Shown here piece after piece: positions 51,550 through 60,176 of a stretch of DNA of 64,000 nucleotides. Source of the DNA: Paenibacillus_E sp052115445 (lineage in GTDB: Bacteria > Bacillota > Bacilli > Paenibacillales > NBRC-103111). Under the pieces are notes generated by a model, which was not told where the DNA came from, did no database searches, and saw only the letters and a list, made by a program, of their open reading frames with translations. Location: the NCBI RefSeq assembly GCF_052115445.1, contig NZ_JBFRGR010000004.1, positions 310,001-374,000 of the forward strand, given 5' to 3'. Each line of letters begins with the position of its first letter. The first letter of the stretch is position 1. A program made the translations under genes and the position numbers.

Positions 51550-52392
51550 ATGAAAAAAGGGATAAATATTTGGTCATTTCCAGGCTCTATGAGCGTGAAA
51601 GATTGCATTACGACTGCGAAAAAAGCCGGATTCGACGGCATTGAGTTAGCTTTGAACGAAACGGGTGAACTTAGTCTGGAAAGCACGGAAAGTGAAGTTC
51701 GTGCGTACCGCCAGCATGCTGATGAAACAGGGATTGAGGTAAGCAGCTTAGCGACAGGCTTATTCTGGTCTTATTCCTTGACAAGCAGTGCCCCGCAAAC
51801 GCGTCAGAAGGCGAAAGACATTGTGAAGAAGCAGCTAGAGCACGCCGCGGCACTTGGTGTTGATACGATTTTGGTCGTACCTGGTGCGGTAGGTGTTGAT
51901 TTCATCCCTGACTCTGAAGTGGTTCCATATGACCAAGCCTATGACTACTCCCTTGAAGCCATTCAGGAGCTTTCGGCCGTTGCCGAGTCTTTGAAGGTTT
52001 CGATTGGGATTGAAAATGTGTGGAACAAATTTTTATTATCACCGCTGGAAATGCGGGATTTCATTGATAAAGTAAATTCACCTTATGTAGGTGCATATTT
52101 CGATGTAGGGAATGTTATATTCTCCGGGTATCCGGAGCACTGGATTTCTATTTTGAGCCATCGTATTAAAAAAGTACATTTCAAAGATTATCGCCGCGCA
52201 GCTGGCGGTTTGCATGGTTTCGTTGACCTGCTTGCAGGCGATGTGAATTATCCGGAAGTGATGAAAGCCCTTCAATCCGTCGGTTATGATGACTATGTGA
52301 TCGCTGAAATGATCCCAGGCTATACGCATCACGGTGAGCAAATTGTTTATAACACATCAGGCGCAATGGATGCTATTCTGGGGAGGAAATAA
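51550..52392 (+). CDS. Sugar phosphate isomerase/epimerase, xylose-isomerase-like TIM barrel
   Basis: 280 residues of the AP-endonuclease-2-like TIM-barrel family. Metal ligands are seen as GIENVWNKFLLSP (Glu), AYFDVGNVIFSGYP (Asp plus its partner), KKVHFKDYRR (His/Asp) and VIAEMIPGY (Glu). Members isomerise or epimerise keto-sugars and inositol derivatives. It is followed after two bases by an NAD-dependent dehydrogenase, a frequent partnership in inositol or oxidised-sugar breakdown. CGGAGGCG precedes ATG 51550; a TATAAT near 51520 may be its promoter -10. The exact substrate is unknown. Confidence 0.9.
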   Translation: MKKGINIWSFPGSMSVKDCITTAKKAGFDGIELALNETGELSLESTESEVRAYRQHADETGIEVSSLATGLFWSYSLTSSAPQTRQKAKDIVKKQLEHAAALGVDTILVVPGAVGVDFIPDSEVVPYDQAYDYSLEAIQELSAVAESLKVSIGIENVWNKFLLSPLEMRDFIDKVNSPYVGAYFDVGNVIFSGYPEHWISILSHRIKKVHFKDYRRAAGGLHGFVDLLAGDVNYPEVMKALQSVGYDDYVIAEMIPGYTHHGEQIVYNTSGAMDAILGRK

Positions 52393-52394
52393 TC

Positions 52395-53414
52395 ATGCTA
52401 AGAATCGGACTAGTTGGACTAGGCTTCATGGGAAGAACACATTTGGAGAATTATGTACGCCTAGAAGCAGAAGGTGTTGCGATTAAAGTTGTAGCGTTAT
52501 GTGATATTGACCCGGTTAAGCTAGAAGGCAACGCGGTTGCTGGAAATATTGATACAGGTGATTCGGCGATCGATTTCAACCTCTATGCGAAGTACACTAG
52601 TGTGTCCGAAATGATTGAAAAAGAACAGTTGGATTACGTGGATCTAGCTCTCCCGACTTACCTGCACCGTGATATTACGATTGAATGTCTAAATAAAGGT
52701 CTGCACGTGCTATGTGAGAAGCCAATGGCTTCGAATCCGCAAGAGTGTGAAGAGATGATTGCAGCTGCTGAAGCGAATGGCAAGCAATTGATGATTGGAC
52801 AGTGTCTGCGCTTTTGGCCAGCCTATGTGTATTTGAAAGAAGCTGTAGAGAAGGGGACTTACGGTAAAGTAACAAGCGGTTATTTCTACCGCGGCGGCGC
52901 TACTCCGACTTGGGGACCATGGCTAATCGATAAAGAGAAGAGCGGCGGAGCTTTACTCGATATGCATGTTCATGATATCGATATGGTTAATTGGTTGTTC
53001 GGAAAACCTGAATCCGTTTCGTGTTTGGCACGAAATGTAGTTCCAGGCAGCGGCTATGATGTCGTGTCTACGAATTATTTGTACGGGGATGGCAAAGTTA
53101 TCAATGCGCAAGCTGACTGGACGCTCGAAGGTGATTATGGCTTTGATATGCAGTACCGTGTCAATTTCGAGAAAGCGAACATTATTTTTGGCGCGAGCGG
53201 CCTGAAAGTGAACCCGAATGATGCGGCTGGATTCAATCCAGAGCTATCACCAGAGATGGGCTATTACTTGGAGCTGAAATATTTCATTGAGACGCTTCTC
53301 GCAGGGGAATCGGTTACAACCGCAACGCCGGCTAGTACACGGGAAACGATTGAAATTGCTGTCGCTGAGATGGCTTCGGCAGACAAGCAAGGGGCTTGGG
53401 TGGAAGTGAAATAG
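52395..53414 (+). CDS. Gfo/Idh/MocA-family NAD(P)-dependent dehydrogenase
   Basis: 339 residues. The Rossmann motif GLVGLGFMGRTHLENY is at the start, the family's VLCEKPMASNPQECEEM (catalytic Lys in EKP) near 105-122, and LLDMHVHDIDMVNWLFG supplies the DXXXH-type catalytic histidine. Enzymes of this group oxidise or reduce sugar ring hydroxyls (inositol, glucose-3-keto, and others). It forms an operon with the isomerase gene two bases upstream. It probably works on the same sugar under control of the divergent AraC regulator. No terminator is evident before the decayed gene fragment that follows on the other strand. Confidence 0.92.
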   Translation: MLRIGLVGLGFMGRTHLENYVRLEAEGVAIKVVALCDIDPVKLEGNAVAGNIDTGDSAIDFNLYAKYTSVSEMIEKEQLDYVDLALPTYLHRDITIECLNKGLHVLCEKPMASNPQECEEMIAAAEANGKQLMIGQCLRFWPAYVYLKEAVEKGTYGKVTSGYFYRGGATPTWGPWLIDKEKSGGALLDMHVHDIDMVNWLFGKPESVSCLARNVVPGSGYDVVSTNYLYGDGKVINAQADWTLEGDYGFDMQYRVNFEKANIIFGASGLKVNPNDAAGFNPELSPEMGYYLELKYFIETLLAGESVTTATPASTRETIEIAVAEMASADKQGAWVEVK

Positions 53415-53439
53415 TAAGCGAGATCTGTATGTAAACCTT

Positions 53440-53805
53440 GGGAATCGTATCTGATTTCTAAGGTTTTTTTGAATTGAGGCACTAAGTATACGCGGCTCGC
53501 TCTGGTAGGCAGTAGAACGCATACCTCTACATCATATAAAGGAATGACATCTTCGATAACTTCGATGTTTTGCCCCCTTTTGACAGGCGTAACGTACAGG
53601 AGATGGTTCACGTACCGGTTAATGGCATAAAGAACCGTTTCCCGCACTGCCACACTACCGCAGGAAGCATAATCTTCGAACACATGCCAGGCGATGTAAA
53701 TGCCGTTAGGGCTTTCTACTATGCCGGGGCCAGCGGCTCTCAAGGTGCTCACCGATGCCAATAGTGGCAGCAACAAAAACGGCAGTCTAGGACATATTTC
53801 CGTTT
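53440..53805 (-). pseudogene. Remnant of a glycosidase-like gene (C-terminal fragment)
   Basis: The 420-base gap between the dehydrogenase and FAD oxidoreductase genes holds a minus-strand frame that reads like the end of a larger enzyme: PNGIYIAWHVFEDYA, VAVRETVLYAINR, then YVNHLLYVTPVKRG, IEVIEDVIPLYDVEV and RVYLVPQ. The style is that of C-terminal regions of beta-galactosidase-trimerisation or related glycoside hydrolases. It has no plausible start, an in-frame TAG near 53805, and the join between INR and YVNH looks like an internal deletion; the end after EIRYD slides into unrelated codons overlapping the dehydrogenase. I therefore call it a decayed fragment. The family assignment is from memory of such motifs and is moderate. 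Confidence 0.55.
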
Positions 53806-53834
53806 CCTAGTCCGCCGCTGTTTCTTTTCTCGGA

Positions 53835-55733
53835 TCAGTCTGCAATTTTTTGCGTTTGAATGTCATCCCACTTGCGAAGGAAATTCGAGGAGATTCGCCT
53901 TATTTTATGCTCCATCGAGAAGCGAATAGGCGAAAAGTCGCTGCGAGTTTGTTTAAACGAAATTGACAAGGATATCTGCTGTTGCTCAACCCTTTTCCTT
54001 ATAACTGCAGCAATTTCCTTGCGCAGATGAGCATGTGCGTCCCCGATTTTGAACAATGCCATGAGGCTGAACGTGAAGTATTGAAAGTATAGCTCTTCAT
54101 CGTCTGCAATAAATTCGGTAGAACCATTTATATTTCTTATTCCGGAAGAATCGGATAACAAGGCGATCAATTCAGGCACAATAACCGTGTCCTTTAATTT
54201 ACCCAGCAAATAGATCGCTGTATATCCTCTGGCATTATTATATTTGATGCTCGTTTTCGGCACGAAGGAATCGCGTTCCACGACCATAGCTCGCAGCATA
54301 GGAAGCGCTGCTTCATCCTGCATAAGGGCTAATGCAAAGGAACTGTGCTTGCGCAAATGTTCATTCTCCTGCTGTTGCAGCCATTCGAGAAGCAGCGGTT
54401 TCATGGAGGGACCGTTTCTTATTGCTGACCATATGGCTAGGCCTGGCTTTTCACTGCTTAAGCCTTTCTGAATGTTTACCGTTTCGTTCAACCAATGAAT
54501 AATCGGATTCTTCTCATCCTCGTAGGCGATTCGATCCTTCATTCCCACATGATTGTGCGGATTCAAACATCCGGTTGATCTTAGTAGTGCCGCTAATTCA
54601 TCATAAGGTACGTTCAAGAGATCTGTTTGATGCCGGGTAGCCAGATAGGCCGCCATAGCCGCCGCTTCTCCGCACTTCTGCATATCCCGCTTCATCCGCA
54701 CACAAGGGGCAAGATCATGGTCGAGCGCCAGGCACCGCCCTGCAACGATTAGGCCTTTCATTCCTTTGGGGATGAGTGCCCCGAGCGGGACAGGGACTGA
54801 GAAGTTTACGCCCCACATGCTGCCTGCTACGGTCCAATCCTGCTGAGTTTCGCTTTCGAATGCAACGTCCTTACTATGATTATCCAAATTAGCATATGCG
54901 TAAAATAAGGGCTGATCGGTGAGGCGATTGTGCAGGTAACCATTAAAGGTAAGATTGGACTCGCCTTCGATAAACCTTCCTTCGCGGATACCAAGCAGCG
55001 GTGCTAGGCGGAGAAACCGCTGCTGATCGTCGTATCGATCCTTCAAGTGCGTATGCAGAAGCGCAGAATCGACAATCGCCCGAGTCAAATCCTCTTCATC
55101 TGCCTGATCCACATAGCCGGAATCGGTATAAACAAAAGTAACTCTTTGTTTCTCCAAGGCGACGATGACATTAGAAAAAGGTTGGGATTGGCCGTCGCTC
55201 TCGCGTCCTTTACGAGTCGGACAGCCGGCCATCGTGCATACCTCTGCATCTCCCGAGCTGTCGATAACGATGCGGCTTCCAGCGGTATGAACGCCATCAG
55301 CGTCGATCCAGCGTATCCCTTTGACCGTCAACCCTTCCAGATAGACGCCAGTTGCAGTTGCCTCATAGCATAATTCAACACCTGCCTCCAGCGCCTTCTG
55401 TTCCATCACATACTTCTTCAACTCGCCGTTCACCGTCACCTGGGGTGTGTAAGAATCGCGTTCCAGTTCTAGAACTTGCTTATCAATTTCTTCGTAGAAG
55501 CCGCCCTTGGAACCGTAATAATAAGCAAGCACACCACCGGCCGTACCCACGCCCCCCATACAATTGAGTCGCTCGATACCCAGCACCTTCAACCCCATCT
55601 TCGCTGCTGTGATAGCAGCTATCGCCCCGGCAGTTCCAAGTCCTACAACAATAATGTCATATTCGTTATCAAATAAATGATTATGAGCAAGGGTTTCAAT
55701 AACGGACTTATTTACAATCTCTGATAAGATCAT
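53835..55733 (-). CDS. FAD-dependent oxidoreductase with C-terminal helical extension
   Basis: 632 residues of the FAD_oxidored group. The Rossmann dinucleotide motif is DIIVVGLGTAGAIAAITAAKMG (about residues 26-47), followed by GIERLNCMGGVGTAGGVLAYY. The segment RIVIDSSGDAEVC and the C-terminal FAD block IVAGRCLALDHDLAPCVRM complete the fold. Residues about 450-632 form helical repeats of HEAT type (DEAALPMLRAMVVERD, TVIVPELIALLSDS), an uncommon addition. There is no signal peptide. It probably oxidises a sugar, acid or polyol. It is last in the minus-strand operon; its start overlaps the preceding FAD gene by 26 bases, so translation is coupled. Confidence 0.88.
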   Translation of the reverse strand: MILSEIVNKSVIETLAHNHLFDNEYDIIVVGLGTAGAIAAITAAKMGLKVLGIERLNCMGGVGTAGGVLAYYYGSKGGFYEEIDKQVLELERDSYTPQVTVNGELKKYVMEQKALEAGVELCYEATATGVYLEGLTVKGIRWIDADGVHTAGSRIVIDSSGDAEVCTMAGCPTRKGRESDGQSQPFSNVIVALEKQRVTFVYTDSGYVDQADEEDLTRAIVDSALLHTHLKDRYDDQQRFLRLAPLLGIREGRFIEGESNLTFNGYLHNRLTDQPLFYAYANLDNHSKDVAFESETQQDWTVAGSMWGVNFSVPVPLGALIPKGMKGLIVAGRCLALDHDLAPCVRMKRDMQKCGEAAAMAAYLATRHQTDLLNVPYDELAALLRSTGCLNPHNHVGMKDRIAYEDEKNPIIHWLNETVNIQKGLSSEKPGLAIWSAIRNGPSMKPLLLEWLQQQENEHLRKHSSFALALMQDEAALPMLRAMVVERDSFVPKTSIKYNNARGYTAIYLLGKLKDTVIVPELIALLSDSSGIRNINGSTEFIADDEELYFQYFTFSLMALFKIGDAHAHLRKEIAAVIRKRVEQQQISLSISFKQTRSDFSPIRFSMEHKIRRISSNFLRKWDDIQTQKIAD

Positions 55734-56553
55734 TCGGGCTCACCTCCTGCTTTGCATAGGATAGTCCTGCTTCGAAGGCTTCCATGAAATTATCATAAGC
55801 GCAAGAGGGCAGCCAGCTCGAGCCCATTGCCGCGACTTGAGCTCCCTTGTTTACCTTAATATCGAACGTATCGGCAACTGCCGCCAATTTCCATGGACGA
55901 AGCATCTTCGGCCTGTTCATCCAGAATTGATGTAATTTGTCACGAGCCACGATCCAATTGTCCTTGTTATCTACCTTAAATTGGAAATAAATCTCCGATG
56001 GAAATCCTCCTTGTACCATTTCGTAGCTTCGCCCGGAATCGCCTATCGATGCTGCCAGTGGAGGACCATCAAGAATAGCATTAATGCTTTTTGCAAGGAT
56101 GGGGGGATTCCACAGATGAGATGAGCCGCAGGTTGAAGTCGTATCAATAATGTTTCGGACTTGCACCGTTTGCGAGCCTGAAGTGTTGTAAAGCATCACT
56201 TCATATCCGTCTTCTGATGATCTTACTTCGGTGATTTCCGTCATCATACGTATATTCAGGTCATGCTTTCGAATGAAATGATACAGAACCGGTGAAATAC
56301 CGGGAAGGTGGACGGCGCCGTCCGCTTGCACAATATTGCGCCTGACAAGCTCGTCATATAACTCCTGTCCGATACCGGAAGTCGGTCTGTTGGCAAGCCC
56401 GTGTCCCGGACGATAGCTGTTAACATATTCATGACCAACTAGTGAGGACCTCTCAACAAGAATGGACTGTTTGCCTAAGCTGTATGCCATCCCTAGACCG
56501 GCAAAAGTGGCTCCATAGATCAATACAGGAGCATCAGAATGAAAGGCTGTCAT
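55708..56553 (-). CDS. FAD-binding oxidoreductase-like protein (short)
   Basis: 281 residues. The N-terminus PVLIYGATFAGLGMAYSLG followed by ILVERSSLVGHEY has the Rossmann-FAD pattern GxxxAG with the acidic end of beta-2. The rest (LNIRMMTEITEV, QVRNIIDTTSTCG) follows the FAD_oxidored layout but lacks a clear C-terminal FAD block. It is shorter than the usual 400-plus residues. It may be a reduced paralogue acting as partner of the larger enzyme, whose start it overlaps by 26 bases. It overlaps the upstream SGNH gene by four bases (ATGA). The function is open. Confidence 0.78.
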   Translation of the reverse strand: MTAFHSDAPVLIYGATFAGLGMAYSLGKQSILVERSSLVGHEYVNSYRPGHGLANRPTSGIGQELYDELVRRNIVQADGAVHLPGISPVLYHFIRKHDLNIRMMTEITEVRSSEDGYEVMLYNTSGSQTVQVRNIIDTTSTCGSSHLWNPPILAKSINAILDGPPLAASIGDSGRSYEMVQGGFPSEIYFQFKVDNKDNWIVARDKLHQFWMNRPKMLRPWKLAAVADTFDIKVNKGAQVAAMGSSWLPSCAYDNFMEAFEAGLSYAKQEVSPNDLIRDCK

Positions 56554-57599
56554 GATTTCTCACTCCTAACTTGAAGAATTTCCCTCAGCTTTGCGGCCAT
56601 ATGCTCACCCATGAGCATGTGGCCGTAATCGGAAGGGTGAAGCAAATCAAATACAAGCGATGACATTTCCTTCATAATCTCGTAACCTTCAATAAGATAA
56701 AGCGAAGAGTGGTCCAGTTCGGCGACGATTTCTCGTAATATGTGATTAAATTGAGCTTCATTCCTGCTGGCTGGATAATCCATGTGCGAATAGGTCGCCG
56801 CATTCGGATAGACGGTAATGACGACCACAGGCTTCTGAGGCTGCTTCTGAATCACGGTCTGGATTAAATAGTATGCCCGTTCTTTAAACTGCTCAGGTGT
56901 AAAGAGCGTTCTCATATTGACTCCTAGCTCCAGCGTAGCTATATCCCAGTCATTCCGATTTGCAATGTAATCCACAGCTTCTTTCTCGCAGAGACACGAG
57001 CCACTCAAACCGAGATTAAGAACATCAACGCCAAGACGTCTTGCGGCCTGTTGAGCATAGCAATTGTAGTAATGGATTGCGGCGCCTCCATGCGTGATTG
57101 ACGAACCGTAGGCAAGCCATCTTAACGCAGGCACTTCGTTCTGATGCGGCGGGCGGACACTCCGACCCAAAGTATCCAACTCGTGAAATACCGCTGTATA
57201 GCGGCAAGTCATTATCCTCCACACATGGGGCGAGAACGATAAAGACGACTCTTCCGCCAACTTCCTGTCAGGGCTTTCCCTCTTGAAGCGTTCGGGCTCT
57301 TCTAATAAAAGCGTACGTCTGACACCTGTTTGCAATCGGTGGTTGGAGTGAAAGTAATCACCTTTAAACACGATCAGATCTCCGTCTTCTTCCAGTGAGG
57401 AGATCGACAGCCTCACGGCCTCGGCATCGGTGACGAAGCGAATCTCGCAACCGCTGGATTGTGTGGATATATGGGATCCTCTTGTACTTAATCGATTCCG
57501 TACGTCTCTTGGATATCGATGTAAGCGCAGTCCGGGGAATAGTTTGTTTTCTTCCAATTCCACAACATTATGAAATTCAAGTTGATTGTAGATCATCAT
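56550..57599 (-). CDS. SGNH/GDSL-family esterase-like hydrolase
   Basis: 349 residues. An N-terminal beta-sandwich-like part (about 1-150) precedes an SGNH hydrolase domain (about 160-349) with block I YGSSITHGG (Ser nucleophile), block II NLGLSGSC (Gly), block III LELGVNM (Asn) and block V LLHPSDYGHMLM (Asp/His). No signal peptide, so cytoplasmic. Such enzymes remove acetyl or other acyl groups from sugars, which fits its place in a sugar-import operon. AGAGGAG lies three bases before ATG 57599 and six before ATG 57596; either may start. Confidence 0.9.
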   Translation of the reverse strand: MMIYNQLEFHNVVELEENKLFPGLRLHRYPRDVRNRLSTRGSHISTQSSGCEIRFVTDAEAVRLSISSLEEDGDLIVFKGDYFHSNHRLQTGVRRTLLLEEPERFKRESPDRKLAEESSLSFSPHVWRIMTCRYTAVFHELDTLGRSVRPPHQNEVPALRWLAYGSSITHGGAAIHYYNCYAQQAARRLGVDVLNLGLSGSCLCEKEAVDYIANRNDWDIATLELGVNMRTLFTPEQFKERAYYLIQTVIQKQPQKPVVVITVYPNAATYSHMDYPASRNEAQFNHILREIVAELDHSSLYLIEGYEIMKEMSSLVFDLLHPSDYGHMLMGEHMAAKLREILQVRSEKS

Positions 57600-57622
57600 G
57601 TACTCCTCTTATGCGAGCTGCC

Positions 57623-59173
57623 TTATTTTTTTACGGAAAGCTCCTTGTAGATCTTATTGACTTCCTCAGTAATTTCTTTGCCTCCCGACTTGTTCCATGT
57701 TTCCACAAAACGGTCAAAACCTTTATCTGTATCTACTTCTCCTGTAATAAACTTAATGAAGTATTCCTGTTCGATATTGACCAAATCCGGATATTTGACA
57801 GCTGATGGGATGATGAATTTCGCTTCATTGACGACGCGCTCTACCCCTTGGGCCAGCTGGTCCCGCTGTGCAATCTCTTCTGCAGAGTAAGTAAACGGCT
57901 CGAACGCTTTCGATTTACGTGAAAGCAGGCCATAGTAATTGCCGAATCCCATATTGATCCGCTTCTTACTATCCTTGAAATCGTCCTTAATTACAGGTTT
58001 TCCGTTCTCCATCGAGTAATGTACCCCATCTTCCCCAAATTGGGACATCAAGTAGCTGTCTTTATCGGAGTAGAACGAATTAAGAATTTCATATATTTTT
58101 TCTTTCTTAGCCGGATTCTTGCCTGCATCAACGCTCATGCCTATATAATTGCCCGTTAAGCCCCACATGGCCAATTTGCCGGGTCCGTATGGACCTTCAA
58201 GCGCTTTGCCAACCATAAGGTTGATGCCATTTTTTTTAGCTAACTGCCCGATTTTGCCGTTTTCTCTAAAGTTGCTCCAGTTTTCGGTTGAAATGCCCAC
58301 GCGTTTGTTCTCGAAGTCATTTCTTTTGCCGTCATTTGTAATGAATTCCGGGTCGAGGACGCCATCTTTAAACCATTTGTTGAGCAGCTTAAACGATTCG
58401 CGAGCACCTTCTGTCGTTATCCCATAGACCAGATTGCCGGATTTATCTTTGGACCAGGATTTGGGATGTACATGATGGGCGCCGAATACGTACTGAAAGG
58501 AGTCCGCCGCCCCAGTCTTCCCGTAACCAGTCAAGCCAAAGGTATCTTTCTTGCCATTGCCGTCTGGATCATTATTGCGGAATTTATACAGGACATCTTC
58601 CAGCTCTTTCAATGTTGTGGGAGGCTGGTTATATCCAATGGCTTTGAGCCAATCCCCGTTATAAAACGGATGAAGGGGGAGTACACCTTCAAGGTTGGTA
58701 ATCGGAATACCGTAGCTTTTGCCGTTAATGAGGCCGTCGTTCCACGCACTCGGCTGATTCTTATCAATAAACTCAGCAAGTGTTGGCATCTTCTTTTTGA
58801 TTTCCTCGATGGGCAGTTCAGCCAGCAGACCTTGCTGGGAATACGTGCTTACATCAGCCGTCCCCCAAAGCAACCACATATCGGGAAGCTCATTCGTGGC
58901 TAATCTCAAATTGAGCTGGTCTTTCCAGTTTTGCCGGTCAATACGCATATTTTTGATTTTGACATTGAATTTCTTTTCTATCCAATTCTGTACCAAGGAA
59001 CCGTCTTGCTCGGGAAAGTCAAAGCTAAGCCAGCTTATTTCTACAGGTTTCTGTACCTGCGGCGTTGGATTGCCGCTTTGACTCGGCGTTACTTCCGTTT
59101 TGGTGCAGCCGCTCAAGACAACAGATGCGGCGAGTACGGATGCGATTGTCATTTTCAAACCTTGATGTTTCAT
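57623..59173 (-). CDS. Extracellular solute-binding lipoprotein, LplA-like
   Basis: 516 residues. Signal peptide with lipobox VVLSGC (Cys about 23), a short Ser/Pro/Gln linker, then a large family 1 binding protein of the LplA type (LPDMWLLWGTADVSTYSQQG, YGIPITNLEGVLP, DPDGNGKKDTFGLTGYG, the last a calcium-like loop). It binds an oligosaccharide for the LplB/LplC permeases encoded before it. AGGGAGG lies upstream of ATG 59173. The 115-base gap to the permease holds a small GATGC/GCATC hairpin at 59251-59265. Confidence 0.93.
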   Translation of the reverse strand: MKHQGLKMTIASVLAASVVLSGCTKTEVTPSQSGNPTPQVQKPVEISWLSFDFPEQDGSLVQNWIEKKFNVKIKNMRIDRQNWKDQLNLRLATNELPDMWLLWGTADVSTYSQQGLLAELPIEEIKKKMPTLAEFIDKNQPSAWNDGLINGKSYGIPITNLEGVLPLHPFYNGDWLKAIGYNQPPTTLKELEDVLYKFRNNDPDGNGKKDTFGLTGYGKTGAADSFQYVFGAHHVHPKSWSKDKSGNLVYGITTEGARESFKLLNKWFKDGVLDPEFITNDGKRNDFENKRVGISTENWSNFRENGKIGQLAKKNGINLMVGKALEGPYGPGKLAMWGLTGNYIGMSVDAGKNPAKKEKIYEILNSFYSDKDSYLMSQFGEDGVHYSMENGKPVIKDDFKDSKKRINMGFGNYYGLLSRKSKAFEPFTYSAEEIAQRDQLAQGVERVVNEAKFIIPSAVKYPDLVNIEQEYFIKFITGEVDTDKGFDRFVETWNKSGGKEITEEVNKIYKELSVKK

Positions 59174-59288
59174 GGTGAAGCCTCCCTTTTATTAGTTTAT
59201 AGAATAACGCTATGAAGCCATGGAGTTCAATCTACCGCTAAGATGCAGAAGATGCGTTAGGCATCACTCCCTTCAATAGTTATGGGCA

Positions 59289-60176
59289 TCATCCCTTTAG
59301 TGAACCGATCATTATGCCTTTGACAAAATACTTCTGAATAAATGGATACACAACCAGTATGGGGATTGTGGCTATCATAAGGACAGCAGCCTTAACCGAC
59401 TCGGATACAACCTCGTCCTCGGAGGCCTGCGCCATCAATTCCCGCATCTGCATATCATCATTCTCCACAATGAGGCGGCGAAGCAGGATTTGCAGCACGA
59501 TCTTGGATTGATCCTGGATATAGATGAGTGCGTGGAACCATTCGTTCCAATGATACACAGCCATCCACAGTCCAATTGTGGCCAGAATCGGCTTGGAGAT
59601 CGGCACAACAATTCGCCAGAGGATCTGAATATCGTTAGCGCCGTCGATTTTGGCAGAATCCTCTAATTCCTGTGGCAGCTCCATAAAAAAATTGCGCATA
59701 ATGATCATATAAAAGGTGTTGATGAGACCGGGAATGATCAGAGCCCAACGTGTATCGTAGAGACCTATGCTCTTAATGAGTAAAAACGTTGGGATTAGCC
59801 CTCCGCTGAAAAACATCGTCAATACAATCAACATCGTATAAAAATGACGGTGGGGCAGGTATTTCTTCGACAGCGCATACGCGCCAAGCGTCATAACGAC
59901 TAAGGACAAGAAGGTCCCCACGACCGTTCGGAATAAGGTATTGAAATAGCCGACCCATATTCCATTGGTTTGGAAGGATTGCTTATAGGAGGACATGCTG
60001 AAATGCTTAGGGTACAAATGAATACCAGGACGCAGCGCTTCCTCAGGTGTGCTTAAGGAAACGGATAGTCCGTGAACGAACGGATACAAAACACTGATGC
60101 ATAGCGCAACAATAACAGTCATCGCTGCAAACTGGAACATGATTTCTCCTCGGCTCATTCTGCTTAACATGCTCAT
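59289..60176 (-). CDS. ABC oligosaccharide permease, LplC/YtcP type
   Basis: 295-residue permease with six hydrophobic segments and EAA loop ELEDSAKIDGANDIQILWRI. The C-terminal KYFVKGIMIGSLKG is the signature end of LplC/YtcP subunits, which pair with LplB and take up oligosaccharides from plant or bacterial polymers. ATG 60176 overlaps the LplB stop by four bases (ATGA). No ATPase gene is in the operon, so a shared MsmX-type ATPase is expected. Confidence 0.94.
   Translation of the reverse strand: MSMLSRMSRGEIMFQFAAMTVIVALCISVLYPFVHGLSVSLSTPEEALRPGIHLYPKHFSMSSYKQSFQTNGIWVGYFNTLFRTVVGTFLSLVVMTLGAYALSKKYLPHRHFYTMLIVLTMFFSGGLIPTFLLIKSIGLYDTRWALIIPGLINTFYMIIMRNFFMELPQELEDSAKIDGANDIQILWRIVVPISKPILATIGLWMAVYHWNEWFHALIYIQDQSKIVLQILLRRLIVENDDMQMRELMAQASEDEVVSESVKAAVLMIATIPILVVYPFIQKYFVKGIMIGSLKG

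Noticed and set aside
53570..53764. Plus-strand 64-codon frame in the pseudogene gap
   Set aside because: It lies opposite the glycosidase-like remnant and has no ribosome site or recognisable motif.
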